A stretch of DNA of 64,000 nt from Acanthacorydalis orientalis (lineage: Eukaryota; Arthropoda; Insecta; Megaloptera; Corydalidae). The stretch's first letter is position 1, and every line of letters begins with the position of its first letter. Of the stretch, positions 13,300-24,751 are shown piece after piece. The position numbers and the translations under genes were made by a program. The notes under the pieces were generated by a model. That model did no database searches and was not told the DNA's origin. It saw nothing but the letters and a program-made list of their open reading frames with translations. Location of the stretch: contig CM068318.1 of NCBI GenBank assembly GCA_034766995.1, positions 38,756,956 through 38,820,955 of the forward strand. The letters are read 5' to 3'.

Positions 13300-13300
<1 letters not shown>
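12979..13300 (+). mobile_element. Helitron-like non-autonomous element, copy 1
   Basis: From 13085 this copy aligns with 61540-61774: TTATTTATTTATGACGTCGA, then ATATATAAAACAGCAACG, and near the end GAGCGCAGCGAGCAGGGGGC. The tail AGGGGGCGAATCCCTC forms a short hairpin of the kind found just before the 3' CTRR of Helitrons. The terminal CTAG seen in the other copy is degraded here, and the start is blurred by TA expansion. There is no coding capacity. Confidence 0.6.
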
Positions 13301-13334
<34 letters not shown>

Positions 13335-14590
13335 AAAGAGACTCAAATGCAAAAAACGCTATTGTGCAGTAATTAGATGAGTTTATTCTTTACAAACGAA
13401 TAACCATGCTACTTAAATCGTCAATTGTACAATAAATATAGCATAAACGAAGGAAGAGGAGTTGGAAAAGTTCATTTTAAAATTGCCACGGACAAAAAAA
13501 AAAGTAACTAGCATCGAACGCATGTCGAGTTTCAGCAGCGTTTGCAACGTTCCAGCAATGCTCACAGGAAATTAAAATTGAAGCATGTTCGGCGAATAAA
13601 ATTTAGTTTATAAAACTTTTCTAGTAGCCGTACACGGGGGCGAATGTTGCCGTGTCGCTACTGAAAACCTCCGCCTCATTTCAAAAAGTTCAGTTCAAAA
13701 TGATGCACATAATTGTATTTTCAACATTCGTCGTCGACCGTGTTTGAAAAACGAGATGTGTACTTTTCATATAAAGCGATTTGTATAAACAGAATGTGTC
13801 TATGCACTCATCACAGATAAATATTTATTTTATGGTGATACAGTAGTTCTAGTTTGAGTATTATAATCAATAGACTTATGTACATTCATTTAAGTATGAT
13901 TAGACATTATTTTAAGGTGTTATATGTTGACCAAAAAAAAAAAAATGAAAATTATATTTGTTTGTATCTGTATCTTTAATAACACATTTTTTAATAATGA
14001 AAAAAAAAACGTTTGTCTTGTTGGTCTTCATCTTTTCGGATTAGCTGTCTGTTTACAATTATAACATTACAATTTCAAATTAAGAGCATTAACAGTGCAA
14101 TTTTCTAAAATAAAATCAACAATCTCAACGAAGTTGTCTTTATTGAACATTGTAGAGGTGAGGTGTTCATTATTAACTTACTGTTTTTTTCACTGAGCTA
14201 TAATTTTCCTAGAAAGTAAAGTCAAGATTATGACATATGACAGCACTACACGTTGTTAGATAAAACACGTTACAGTCTAGTTCTGAAAGGGAGTTAATCC
14301 CCAGAAACGATAGAGCAACTACATGTTTACAGAGACTCCAGACACTGTCAGCTAAACGAAAATTCGTTAAAAAAACTCACTGAGCTATCAATTCTTAAGT
14401 AAAGGATCAGACTTGTACCTGCCTGAACTAACAATAAATTATTCTTCAAAGTGAGACTAAGACAAATTCATGTGAATTACGATGTCATTACGACGATTCA
14501 ATTATTAACTTAATATAAAATATGTCATAACGTTCCTAATTTTATCTTAATAAATAATATATTATAATTGTTTGATTTTATACAAGCGAT
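13301..14590. other. TA array followed by a balanced-composition patch
   Basis: A TA array lies at 13302-13331. The patch 13480-13770 is unusually rich in CpG for this window, with ACACGGGGGCGAATGTTGCC near 13633, and has no transposon match. It is a candidate conserved non-coding element. Nothing is recognised from 13770 to 14590. Confidence 0.4.
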
Positions 14591-14980
14591 CCAGTTGATT
14601 TGTCTGTCTTTTTGGATCAGATAAGTGCTCTTAACTGTTAATTTCCTCATGAATGCCATCCTCAAGTGAATTTTAGGACTAGTTTTAAAATCGATTTACA
14701 TTTTATTAATGTATGCTTTATGGGATGTGTGATAAATAAAGGAATGAAATGAAATATTCTTGAAAAAATCGAAATATATAAAAATAAACGTAACATATTA
14801 ATCGAAAAGATAAATATCAATAGAGATGTATTATTTTAATCTTAAAATTATAAACCGTACTCCAAAGAATATGAATAAATAAATTACAAATCGATTCTAA
14901 AACTAGTCCATAAAATCCACCAGGAGAGAGCAAACATTCAGCTGATTCAAAAAAAAGAAGGATGTCAGGACAAAATAAAA
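14590..14980. repeat. Long imperfect inverted repeat, possible MITE
   Basis: GGACTAGTTTTAAAATCGAT at about 14675-14694 has an inverted partner ATCGATTCTAAAACTAGTCC at about 14890-14909. Weaker complementarity continues outward on both sides (for example GGATCAG at 14615 against CTGATTC at 14942), so the whole stretch could fold into a hairpin with a loop of about 190 bases. No target duplication or coding sequence is clear. Confidence 0.55.
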
Positions 14981-15860
14981 TATGTTATTTAATATCATTA
15001 ATTGAAACTATTTAGTAAAGAAATAATTGACATTTATATTAAAGAGATTTAAATAATGTCGATAGAAATAAAAATGTATTATTATTTATTCAGTTATTAA
15101 TTAAAAGGGGAGAGGAAGAGATAAACGACTTTATTCTTGTCTGATGAAAGAATTAAACTTCTTTAAAATTCAAAACTAAAAGCAACCGACAACGTTTCAA
15201 GTGAAAACGCGGCAACAAACGGCATTATCTCTGCATTGCGTATTCCGAAAATGTTATTTTTTTCTGTACGCGTACAACCTTGACAGCTACTGAACACAGC
15301 CATCATTCTAAACAGAAGTTGACATTTACGGCATGTTTTCACATAAATTGTTAACATAATAATCTCATAATAACGTCATAATCACAACGCGTAGACTAAA
15401 CAAAAACTTGTTCACCACTCACTTCTCACTCGCTTAAATATTATATAGTGGAACATCCCCTTCGACAAACATAAACAATCGTCGTGTGACAGGTGGGTGG
15501 TCGGCAATGGCTTGAAATACATGGGGATATAATGTGTATACAATAGTTAACTCGAAGAGGTCATCTAGAACATGAGCCGGAGACATTAAAAACAACTATG
15601 TCATCGGTTCGTAAATCCAAATATACCTACCTCGTTTTTTATCTTCCCATAAAACAGTTATACTGTCTGTAATATGATGTTTTCATATTGCAATAAATGG
15701 GGAAGATGTGTGTGGCATTCTGCTTTGTTTTTTAAGAGAGGAAACGTTGTATGTTCATCGAAAATGTATATATAAAATGAAACTTTTTCTGAAATGAATT
15801 CTTCTTTTACAAAAAAAAACGCTACAAAGATACTGTTCTGATCAAAAATGTTACCAATAT
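14981..15860. other. No gene recognised; balanced patch 15170-15560
   Basis: The patch has more CpG than its surroundings and an open frame on the minus strand (15163-15357), whose length is within chance expectation. The last 50 bases before 15861 (TTCTGATCAAAAATGTTACC at about 15836-15855) belong to the dispersed repeat into which piggyBac 2 inserted. Confidence 0.4.
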
Positions 15861-16194
15861 TTAACACTAGAACTACCGACAGTTAACACGAAGATATTTC
15901 TACCAAAACCAGTCAAAATGATTGGTCTTTAAAAAATTCGTAATAATAGAGTATTTTTATATTTATTGACTTATTAGTTTCTTACAAAAGGAATTCCGTG
16001 TTATGTAGTACATTTTTAGTATTACATATTAACCCATTTGAGACCTTGTTCCCTGAATGAGGATTGGAACATTTTATCACTCACATACCAATAAGTATTA
16101 TAAAGAATATATGCTTTGGTAAAATAAAGTTAAAATAAATTTTCATTTTAAAGTTAAGTTACTGTTACAGTATAAAGTAAATTATTAGGTATAA

Positions 16195-16500
16195 AAAGTT
16201 ATAATTTGTCACATTCCTTACAAACGTTGTTTCTCTTTTGAGTGCATTTTCCGCATACATATTTTTTACAGATATTACAAATGGTGGTAGTCTTATTATT
16301 ATTACAGTGCTCTATTTGACACCATTTGCGTTAACAAAGTGAACTCTTCGAAGTTGTTTGTACATTACTTTCTCGTGATTCCATCCATGATTTTACATTT
16401 TCGACGACATTTTCAGTGGCAAGTTCATCTGCTAGTTGAAACATAAATTCATCTTTCATAATATATTTTTTGGCATATCCTGTTGGACCGAGTACGTTTT
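16195..16500 (-). pseudogene. piggyBac transposase C-terminal fragment
   Basis: Reading the minus strand from 16500 down, the translation gives GPTGYAKKYIMKDEFMFQL and, after stops, a Cys-rich tail CNICKKYVCGKCTQKRNNVC at about 16210-16270. The spacing of its cysteines matches the C-terminal zinc-finger-like domain of piggyBac transposases and resembles the tail of element 1. The several hundred residues that should separate it from the N-terminal fragment are missing. Confidence 0.8.
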
Positions 16501-16508
16501 TGAAAATA

Positions 16509-16901
16509 TTATGAAGTGATAGTCTTCAGGACTAGACCCTTCTTGTATTTTTCCCAACTGGTTCCGTCTGCAGCAATTTCATTTTGATGATCTTGTAGTA
16601 TACTTTCATTTTCATCTTCAAAACTTGAAAGTACTCGAGCACATCTTCTTTTACATAAATTCAAAATATTTTCAAATTCGCTATCACTTTCTGAGGACTC
16701 CTGAGCATTTTCTTCGTCTAAAAGCTCATTACCACTATTCTCACTATCAAAAAGTTCATCGTGAATACCGCATAGTTCATTTTCAATTTCTTCTGATTCA
16801 CCTTCACTGTCATAGAGTTCATCATCCTCGATATCAGAGCATTCCATTGGTATATCGTTCAGTTTTTCCAATAATTCAGAGATTTTCAATCGTTTTGCCA
16901 T
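16509..16901 (-). CDS. piggyBac transposase N-terminal fragment
   Basis: An uninterrupted frame of 130 residues begins with Met and is strongly acidic: repeated DDELYDSEGESEEIENE-type runs over residues 20-85, as is usual at the N-terminus of piggyBac transposases. Near residue 110 there is a DGTSWEKYK motif, which resembles the block preceding the folded part of the enzyme. The frame ends where the catalytic domain should begin, and C-terminal sequence resumes at once in another register (16500 downward). If transcribed it would yield only a regulatory-type fragment without catalytic Asp residues. An open frame this long is unlikely by chance here, but selection for function is not shown. 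Confidence 0.7.
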   Translation of the reverse strand: MAKRLKISELLEKLNDIPMECSDIEDDELYDSEGESEEIENELCGIHDELFDSENSGNELLDEENAQESSESDSEFENILNLCKRRCARVLSSFEDENESILQDHQNEIAADGTSWEKYKKGLVLKTITS

Positions 16902-17519
16902 TTTCAGGACTTATAAAATAAAACTAGTGATTACATAAAATTTATATTTATATTCATTTTTCTCACCTCACACCAATTGAAATAATATGTCGTTTATTAT
17001 AATTTATATAATTATTTTTCTTATTATTTATTCTATTATATAATATGAGTGCAACATTCAACAAAAACTTCAATACACATTCTACGTCTCCAGATCTAAA
17101 TGAACGACTAAATATATTTTCGAATGAATGCATTAGTTTTGCATTACCATCATGATCGATCCGGAATTTTCCTGATAATTTTCACCATCATACTGAATGA
17201 TACGCAGTAAAAATTCTAAGAACGTGTGAGAAGTTGTACAAAACGAGTAAACTGGTTAATTCGTGTTCGGTAAACAGATTGCAGAACACTTTTACACTTT
17301 CACAGGTAGCAGTCATTTTGACTGGTATTGGTATAAGTAGCCATGATACAAAATTATTTTGATTTTGAATAAAAAAAATAAAAATAAAATTCATTATACT
17401 ATTTCCTTAGTTATCGCTACAAGTCATGACATCGTTGCGAAAAAAAATGTAACATGAAGTAGGAATTTTAAAATAAAATTATAAAACCAGTCATTTTGAT
17501 TCGTGTGGTATTTCTAGTG

Positions 17520-17700
17520 TTAATAAATCATTATCTATCATTTATTATTGAAGCTTATGTGCATTTAGACGGCGATGCAATCACCTTCACAGTGCTAAAG
17601 TATATACTTTTTTGTAGGTTGTGGGATGAAAGAAGAATTCATTTGTGAAAGTGAATTTAGTCACAGAATCAGAACTGTACTGTAATGAAACCTTTTAATT
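17520..17700 (+). repeat. Dispersed repeat, right part (target of piggyBac 2)
   Basis: Starting at the TTAA, the sequence AATAAATCATTATC, then GCTTATGTGCATTTAGACGG, matches copies at 37817, 50549 and 56217. A second block, TTTGTGAAAGTGAATTTAGT near 17641-17660, recurs near 32160 and inverted near 60065. The family is unclassified. Confidence 0.55.
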
Positions 17701-18199
17701 TTGTTAATGTACGCATATACAAATTTCTATATTAATCAATTAAATTGATTATGAAAAATATTATGTATATTATGAAACAAACAAATAAATAATTCGTAGA
17801 CAGATGAAAGTATAGAAAACGTTTATATTGAGAAATTATGGTTATGAAACTACAAAACAAGGTAAATGTTTTTTTAAAAAAATAACATTTCTATTCTTAT
17901 AGAATAAATATTTTACAAGCACAGAGTTATACTCAAATACATTGCTCAACAGCTCGATACTAACAATATTAGATGTAATAATAACAAATAGAATGGTAGT
18001 TAATCGCTTGACACACAAATTAATTGAAATTCGATATGACCAAAAAATACTATTTATTTTTCATCTCAACATCTGTGTAAGCTTAACAAAGAAAAGAATA
18101 TTTATAGATTGCTAAATATTATAATTCAGTATGAATAACCAAAATTAATAAAGAATAATTAAATAATAAATTAAATAATAATTCAATAGTCATGTAGAC
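17701..18199. other. AT-rich DNA, nothing recognised
   Basis: No open frame, repeat or transposon end is recognised up to the hAT element. Confidence 0.5.
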
Positions 18200-19441
18200 C
18201 AGCGTTTCTCAACCAATGGGCCGCGACCTAATATTGGATCGCGTTAACATCTTAATACGTCACGAATCCATAGCTGGAATACTTTTATTACTGAAATATT
18301 CTCTAAAAACTAAGAACAATAGATCCATCTGTTAAGTACTGACAGTTTTAAACAACTTTTTTCCTTAATTTTTACAATATTTCCCGCCTACAGAAGATAT
18401 TAGTTTGGGCAATATGTGGGTAATAAATCCTTTTCAACAATATGAATCAAATAATTTTATCAGAACAAGAAAATATAATTGAATTATCAACGGACAAGAA
18501 AGAAAGTTTAAAGATAACCACAACAACTTACCAAATTTTTATTACAAATTGAAGAAAAATATCAAATTTTAGTGAAAATGCAATAAAATTGCTACTTTCT
18601 TTTGCAACAACTTATCTAGCTGAAAGTGAATTTTCAACGATGGTTGGTACGAAAAATAAGTTTAGAAACCGACTCAATATAAGTTCAACAATGTGAATTG
18701 CATTAAATACTTTTATTGAAATAAGAATTAATAAATTAATTGTAGATAAACAACAACAACAAATCTATTAAATATTATCTTGTATTATTGTACTTATAAT
18801 TTATGTAAGAGTATTTAATTTATTAAATACTCTTACATAAATTGAATTATATTTATATAATTCAAACTATTTCAGTGACTTTTATAATTTTGAAACAGCT
18901 CGTTTTATTTAAAATCGGTAGTCTTGCATTTCTTCATACTTAAATTTCAACTGAAGTTTTTTCAATTCTGAAATTGAAGAATTTGTTATAAATCGAAATA
19001 AGTCTGAACCGATTTCAGTAGAAATGTACTCAATGTTATGTTTCACACATAGAAGTTATTATCAAAATATATAATTTTATTTATTAACCATGGTCCTGCT
19101 ACGGGGACATCACACTTATGCCATAGAAAACAAAATGCCCCAATATGGGGATATGTAAAGAATTTATCAACTAAACGTCTTGAATTTATATCTAAATAAA
19201 CCAATTTAAATGTCTTATTTAAGTTTTCATTCTCATAAACGTTTTATAAGCTTTCACCTAATTTTCTGTCGTCTTATGGGCGAGTATTACAAAAAAAGCT
19301 CTCGACCGTTAAGGGTTTATATAATATACAGTGATTCCAGTTTACTATGTTCTTAAAAATTTTATATTATAAATATTTGGGTCGAGGAACCATTACAAAA
19401 AAATATATTGGGTCACGCGACAAAAAAGTTGAGAAACGCTG
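18200..19441 (+). mobile_element. hAT transposon remnant 1
   Basis: The ends are CAGCGTTTCTCAAC and its exact inverse GTTGAGAAACGCTG. The flanking octamers ATGTAGAC and TTGTAGAG agree at 6 of 8 bases and fit the nTnnnnAn pattern of hAT target duplications. Inside, 18420-18775 encodes the C-terminal dimerisation region of a hAT transposase: KLLLSFATTYLAESEFST, then KNKFRNRLNISST, and a final INKL block. The DDE core upstream is gone, and the element is a short non-autonomous derivative with scattered stops. A perfect palindrome (18798-18843) follows the coding remnant. Confidence 0.88.
18798..18843. repeat. Perfect 46-base palindrome
   Basis: Arms of 22 bases (AATTTATGTAAGAGTATTTA then AT) are exactly inverse, with a two-base centre TT at 18820-18821. 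It lies inside the hAT element. It may be a fold-back duplication or a replication artefact. Confidence 0.9.
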
Positions 19442-20151
19442 TTGTAGAGTAGGAATCTTTTTAAAATATTCTGGTAAATGTAGAAGGTATGCTCTCACTT
19501 AAATAGCCCATTTGGATTTCACTGTCACTTTCGTACAAATTCAAAACAGACAGGATTCGCAGGATTCGTTTCTACAGTTCTCACTTTAACACTGAATACA
19601 AAAAAATTATTTTTTTCTAATATTTGCTTTGTAGCTGCACTAAAATGAACTAGATCTGCATGTGTCCCAGAAATGTCAATGTTTACAGTATTACAAGAAA
19701 CACATGACGTATCAGAGACGTCCTTGTATCTCAAGGCGTTAATTATTAATTAAATAGAAGAAATTTAAATTTCTAACACTGTATTTTACAAGTAAATAAA
19801 AAATTTCATTTGAAGAATAATTATATAAAAAAATAATTTTATCATTTATACATTTATAAAAAGACACACTGAGAAACTTATAATAAAAAATAGGAATGCC
19901 TTTACTAAAATATTCTTTTTAAGATGATGATTTTTTATTTTATTTTAATTTTTTTCCAGATAGCGAATAAAGTGGTACCAACATTACTTGCAGTATAAGA
20001 CCATCAGAAAACATTAAGACAAATACCGGTTTGCGGAGCTCGAACGCCCCTCGGAACGGTAAATACGTTGAAGATATCCAGCACAATATGACAGGCATCA
20101 AAACGTCCGATAAAAAAATTATTTCAATGTACTTTTAAAATGTTAACTCAC
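19442..20151. other. Non-coding DNA; minor open frame on the minus strand
   Basis: A frame of 69 codons at 19525-19734 (minus) has ordinary amino-acid composition (SCVSCNTVNIDISGTHADLV) but matches nothing I know, and its length is within chance expectation. The patch 20020-20110 is CpG-richer. Confidence 0.35.
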
Positions 20152-20192
20152 CCACGAATGAAATATAAATGTACCAAGCACGCATCTCTCAC
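20152..20192 (-). other. Candidate 41-nt microexon
   Basis: On the minus strand a pyrimidine-rich acceptor (TTTCTTTTTCTATTTCAG) is followed after 41 bases by a consensus donor GTGAGT. Two frames are open: one reads VRDACLVHLYFIR and the other ERCVLGTFIFHSW. The surroundings (20020-20200) are more balanced in composition than the flanking AT-rich DNA. No neighbouring exon was found in the window, which would be normal if this is a long intron. The splice signals are good, but such matches also occur by chance. Confidence 0.25.
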
Positions 20193-20818
20193 CTGAAATA
20201 GAAAAAGAAATGTTAAATATTTAAATTAATTTAATACACACATAACAATAATTAATTTTATTACTTTTTACAATTTATATTGTTCTGATAAACAAAACGA
20301 CGATAATGTACAATAAAAAACACCGCGCCTAAAACAAGAATCATAGAATCTAACACTGAAATATAAACAAAAAGTATATAAAAATCTATTTAAAAAGTAA
20401 ATGAATAAATAGTTGTGTGGAACTTTTTGAAATTTTTTAGTACACAATATGCATGCGAGTCTGTGTTTGAATGTGGTTTGGAATATACAAAGAGATGAAA
20501 AAATATATATCCATGTAAATAAATATAAAAATGTGCATATATATATATATATATATATACATACATAGAAGTACACACAACTACATAAACAAAATAACGT
20601 TAACATAAACATAAAAGAAACGAAATCAATTTCCAAGCTTATTCAAAAGTTACAAAAAAGTTTGAAGGTTAAAAGAATGTTAATGGTCTCGAAGTAAATA
20701 TGTATACGATCAAACTTTTCCAATAGCATTTTTGATGATTTGATTCAAAAGCAGCGTTGGTGAAGATGAAACGTTTTTTGTGCTTGATGTAAACATACAC
20801 ACACGTACATTCATACGA

Positions 20819-20860
<42 letters not shown>

Positions 20861-21573
20861 GTCAGTAGCGTAGGGTAACTTGTGATTTAAAAGAGATTTT
20901 TAATTTAAAATATATTTCTCTTATATCTAATCAAATGTATTTACATTTGATTAGTAATATTGGTTGATAAAAAGGTAATATAAATGCTACTTACATTTTG
21001 TTTATGAATGAATATAAATTTTAATTATATTTTATTACATAAATGTTACATGATTTCTTCATTATTTACGGGAAATGTTTATCTGTGATTTTTATCTATG
21101 ATAAAAGTCAACAATTTAAAAATGATTTGTATTTACAGGATATACAAACGATGAATATGGAAAATGTGCAAAAACAAGCATTAGATTACATAGTTGATCA
21201 AAATAGATGAAGACTACCAGGATAGATAATCCCCATCTGCTAAATCAGAACTTAATAATATTTCCGCATACAAGAAACATCATTCTTATCTAGTTAAAGA
21301 ATATGAGAAAATGTGAAAACATTTTGTATCGTCGGTAGAAATTTTATTTATGTACTAGTATGTAACTCATCAAAATTGAAGGAAAAATAGAAAGAAACAT
21401 AGAAAGGAAAACAGTTTATTGGTTTTTACAACATAATATATATTAAAAATAAAAAATACCGGAGAACGAAACTTAATGAATTCAACTTGAAATCTATGAG
21501 CTGATAGCAAACATTTCTCGTCCGCATAGGTTTGGTCCTGCGGATAAAGTGACGAGAAATGTGGGGTTTTATT
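20193..21573. other. AT-rich DNA with CA/TA microsatellites
   Basis: A TA array lies at 20535-20558, and a CA run passing into TA lies at 20819-20861. No gene is recognised. Confidence 0.5.
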
Positions 21574-22480
21574 ATATATTATGAGGTTGCATTGAAATAA
21601 ACTGATTTTTGTGCATTTATTTCAATAACAAAATCAAAGTATTTGCTATTAATTTGTCCCACTTTTCTGGCAGAAGTTGAATTCCTCGACGAACGAATAA
21701 TGGTATGTCCTTTGAGCCAATCCATTCATCAACCCAATTTTCGACTTCTCCGTAGTTATAGAAATGTGTATCATCCAAACCGTGTTGTATCGATCAGAAC
21801 AGGTGGTAATCGCTTAGGGCCACAATACTTGATTAACGGTCATTGTTTCCTTCGGTTTCAACAGCCCTTAATATACGACACTCTCCATATCCCACCAAAT
21901 AGAGAGCATTGTTTTCTGACCGTAGATGTTTCGCTTTGGCGTCGACGTTGATGGTTGACCAGGAACAACCCATGATTTCTCGCGTTTCAGGTTGTTGAAA
22001 TAGATCCATTTTTCATCGCCGGTCACGATACACCACAAGAATCTTTTCTTTTCATGCCTTGCAAGCAAAGAACTCGATATGTTTAAACGATTAGCAATGG
22101 CATTTTCAGTCAATTCATGTGACAACCATCTCACCTTCTTTCTGGATCATTCCCATGGCTTGTAAACGTCATGAAATGATTGATTCATCGACTTCGAGCT
22201 GTTGAACCAATTCTTTGAGTGTTTCAGCATGGTCTTCTTCCAATAAAGCTTGCAGTTGTTCATCTTCGAACTTTTTCGATTGACCTGGCCGTTCGTTGTT
22301 TGTCGTGAACGTCACGATCACCATTGCTGAACCGTCGAAACAAATCTTTGTATACTGTTTCCGATAGAGCAGATTTACCATAAGTTTTCGCAATCAATCG
22401 ATGACCTTCAGCTGCACTTTTGATCAAATCAAAGTAGTGCAGAAGTACACATCGGAAAAAACAACTTATTTAATTCGGTT
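21574..22480 (-). pseudogene. mariner transposase remnant
   Basis: On the minus strand the N-terminal helix-turn-helix region (22170-22440) reads FEDEQLQALLEEDHAETLKE. The first catalytic Asp region (21930-22100) reads FLWCIVTGDEKWIYFNN and SWVVPGQPSTSTPKRNIY. After a large deletion the C-terminal end (21640-21690) reads VRRGIQLLPEKWDKLI. The region holding the second and third catalytic Asp residues is missing. TTATGAGGTTGCAT at 21579 could be a decayed terminus. A plus-strand open frame here (21643-21951) is only the shadow of this gene. Confidence 0.82.
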
Positions 22481-23082
22481 ATAGAAAAGCACTTGTGTAA
22501 ACAAAGGACGGCGTCTGATGATTGAATTTCAGTTGGAAATGTTCACTCTTCAAAATGACATAAGAGACATATGTCACTACTCACAGAATACGCACCTAGA
22601 TCCGTCTAGATGTGAACAGCGGCTTTCAATCCAACTTCCTGTTCGATTCTATTATCTGCAATATAACTGCTTGTCTAATACACATACTTCTCTATATGGT
22701 AGTTGTAGTTAGCTAACATTTTACATTATTACAGATAGTTACAAATCTCTTTTCACTATTTTATCCATTTTTGTAATTAAACAATGTAATGGTATGATTA
22801 TAAATAAATCCAATGTAGTTGTAATGATCCTTATTACGATTCTTTCAAATAAAATGAATTTATTATTGTATATAAAAATGTATCCTAGTGTACATTAAAT
22901 TCAAGTACATCAAAAACAGTAACGAAGAAATTCTTTTAGAGCTAATACTACTATTAAATGTCTCAGGTATGTGGCTTATTCATCAAAATGTCTAGCAAGC
23001 ACGGTGTTTTATAGCTAGAATAATTCTTGAAAACCTTACATGTTGTATTAGATATATAATATATACGGAAGATGATACTGTG

Positions 23083-23083
<1 letters not shown>
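22481..23083. other. Intergenic DNA, nothing recognised
   Basis: The patch 22500-22640 is balanced in composition and may be the mariner's upstream flank. The rest is AT-rich without features. Confidence 0.4.
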
Positions 23084-23181
<98 letters not shown>

Positions 23182-23183
23182 TA
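23084..23183. repeat. (TA)n/(TACA)n microsatellite
   Basis: Two TA arrays are joined by six TACA units at about 23121-23144. Confidence 0.9.
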
Positions 23184-23239
23184 TGGATGGATGAATGTAT
23201 ACTAACAAAGTGTGGGTGTGTGTGAGAGAGAGGGAGGAT

Positions 23240-23680
23240 GTATAAAAGGCACGTATCCAATACTTTTCATTGTCCTCCGCGAATGTTTCATACAATACAA
23301 ATTCCGGCAAACGAAACGACAACGACGTAATTTGAAACGTACCAGAAGCCAGAAAACAATTTACAGAAGAACATATAAAGTTTCGGCGTCGGCACGAAGC
23401 GCAGCGTATCCGACATTTTGACCCGACTATATTGCGTAAACATCTGTGGACGGAACCGTCCTTGATATTAATTACATTTCTGCACCTGTATCGCAATTAG
23501 TGTGTGCCATTTGCACACACTGACGCGCACGCCTGCCGCTTGCTACGTGTTCTGTCGGCCGGCGTCGCGACGACACACCAGGGAATCGACGCGAGATGTC
23601 ACAACAACTAGGTGCGCTATTAACGTGCACATACACTGAATAGGTTCGTTCGCCTCGAGTTAATTAGAGGTATTTACTTT
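23240..23680. promoter_or_regulatory. CpG-rich island, candidate regulatory element
   Basis: This is the most GC- and CpG-rich stretch of the window: for example GTTTCGGCGTCGGCACGAAG near 23379 and TCGGCCGGCGTCGCGACGAC near 23552. It has no transposon similarity, no convincing long open frame, and sits between long TA arrays. A promoter with its first exon or a conserved enhancer are both possible. GTGTGTGCCATTTGCACACA at about 23501-23520 is a hairpin. The regulatory role is inferred from composition alone. Confidence 0.35.
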
Positions 23681-23803
23681 ACACTTATTCTTAATAGAAT
23701 TGTTTATTGTTAGAAGTGTATTTCCGTACGTAAACGTTTCATTATGGTTTATCTATATATGAGAACGTTCTGTTTATACGAGGACATGTCTATGTATGTA
23801 TTA

Positions 23804-23807
23804 ATAC

Positions 23808-23870
<63 letters not shown>
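23804..23870. repeat. (TA)n microsatellite
   Basis: About 30 TA units with a TATACA start. Confidence 0.9.
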
Positions 23871-23871
<1 letters not shown>

Positions 23872-24180
23872 TATAATTTTCTTAATTGAACAAAGAACAA
23901 TAGTCATAGAATAAGCGAATTTAATTTATTGACATTTAATTTAATTTACAATCCTATTAATTAAATTAATTCATAACAAAAATATTTGTTATGTGGTAAT
24001 GTTTTCTCTAGATAAATATTTGTTAATTATATCCAATTTGTATTCGAAACGCGTGAAACATAGTTTGGTAAGTCAATAAAAAAGGAATAGTTATACATTT
24101 ATTTAAATGAAATTTGAATAAATTTCAATAATTTCATGTGTATTTTTAAACAGAAAAATTTAGAAACAATGAATATGGTA
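23871..24180. other. AT-rich DNA, nothing recognised
   Basis: AAATTTAATT-rich spacer between TA arrays, without recognisable features. Confidence 0.5.
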
Positions 24181-24500
<320 letters not shown>

Positions 24501-24611
24501 CTCTTAATTTGAATAATTATACTCTGTTTTCTTAATTATGTATTTTCGTGTGTATTTTCAAATATGAAAATTTAGCAACAATGAAATATATATATATATA
24601 TATATATAATA

Positions 24612-24751
24612 GATTTATACTGAACGACCGTAATTCGTATTAGACAAACTGGATTCTTCCTTTGTTAAGACCAGGCTTCGTGAAGCCTGGTGGTTGTGCG
24701 ATCAGGTACAGTGGGTCAGTCGATTGGTGAGTCAGTCGTTCAGTGACGGTC

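Larger units (their letters stand above)
15865..17519 (-). mobile_element. piggyBac-like element 2, catalytic core deleted
   Basis: TTAA flanks the element at 15861-15864 and 17520-17523. Its ends start CACTAGAACTACC and CACTAGAAATACC (inverted), related to but distinct from element 1. Subterminal motifs CAGTCAAAATGATTGG and CAGTCATTTTGATTCG recur near the ends. On the minus strand it keeps both ends of a transposase but not the DDE core. The length of about 1655 bases fits a deletion derivative that could have been moved by an enzyme supplied elsewhere. Confidence 0.93.

Noticed and set aside
13262..13300. GC-rich GAGCGCAGCGAGCAGGGGGC segment as a tRNA or SINE A/B box
   Set aside because: It matches the 3' end of the Helitron copy at 61486-61774 and does not fit tRNA structure.
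19525..19734. Minus-strand frame of 69 codons with normal-looking composition
   Set aside because: No recognisable family, no splice or poly-A context, and a length expected by chance.
21643..21951. Plus-strand open frame of 102 codons
   Set aside because: It is antisense to a clearly recognisable mariner transposase on the minus strand.
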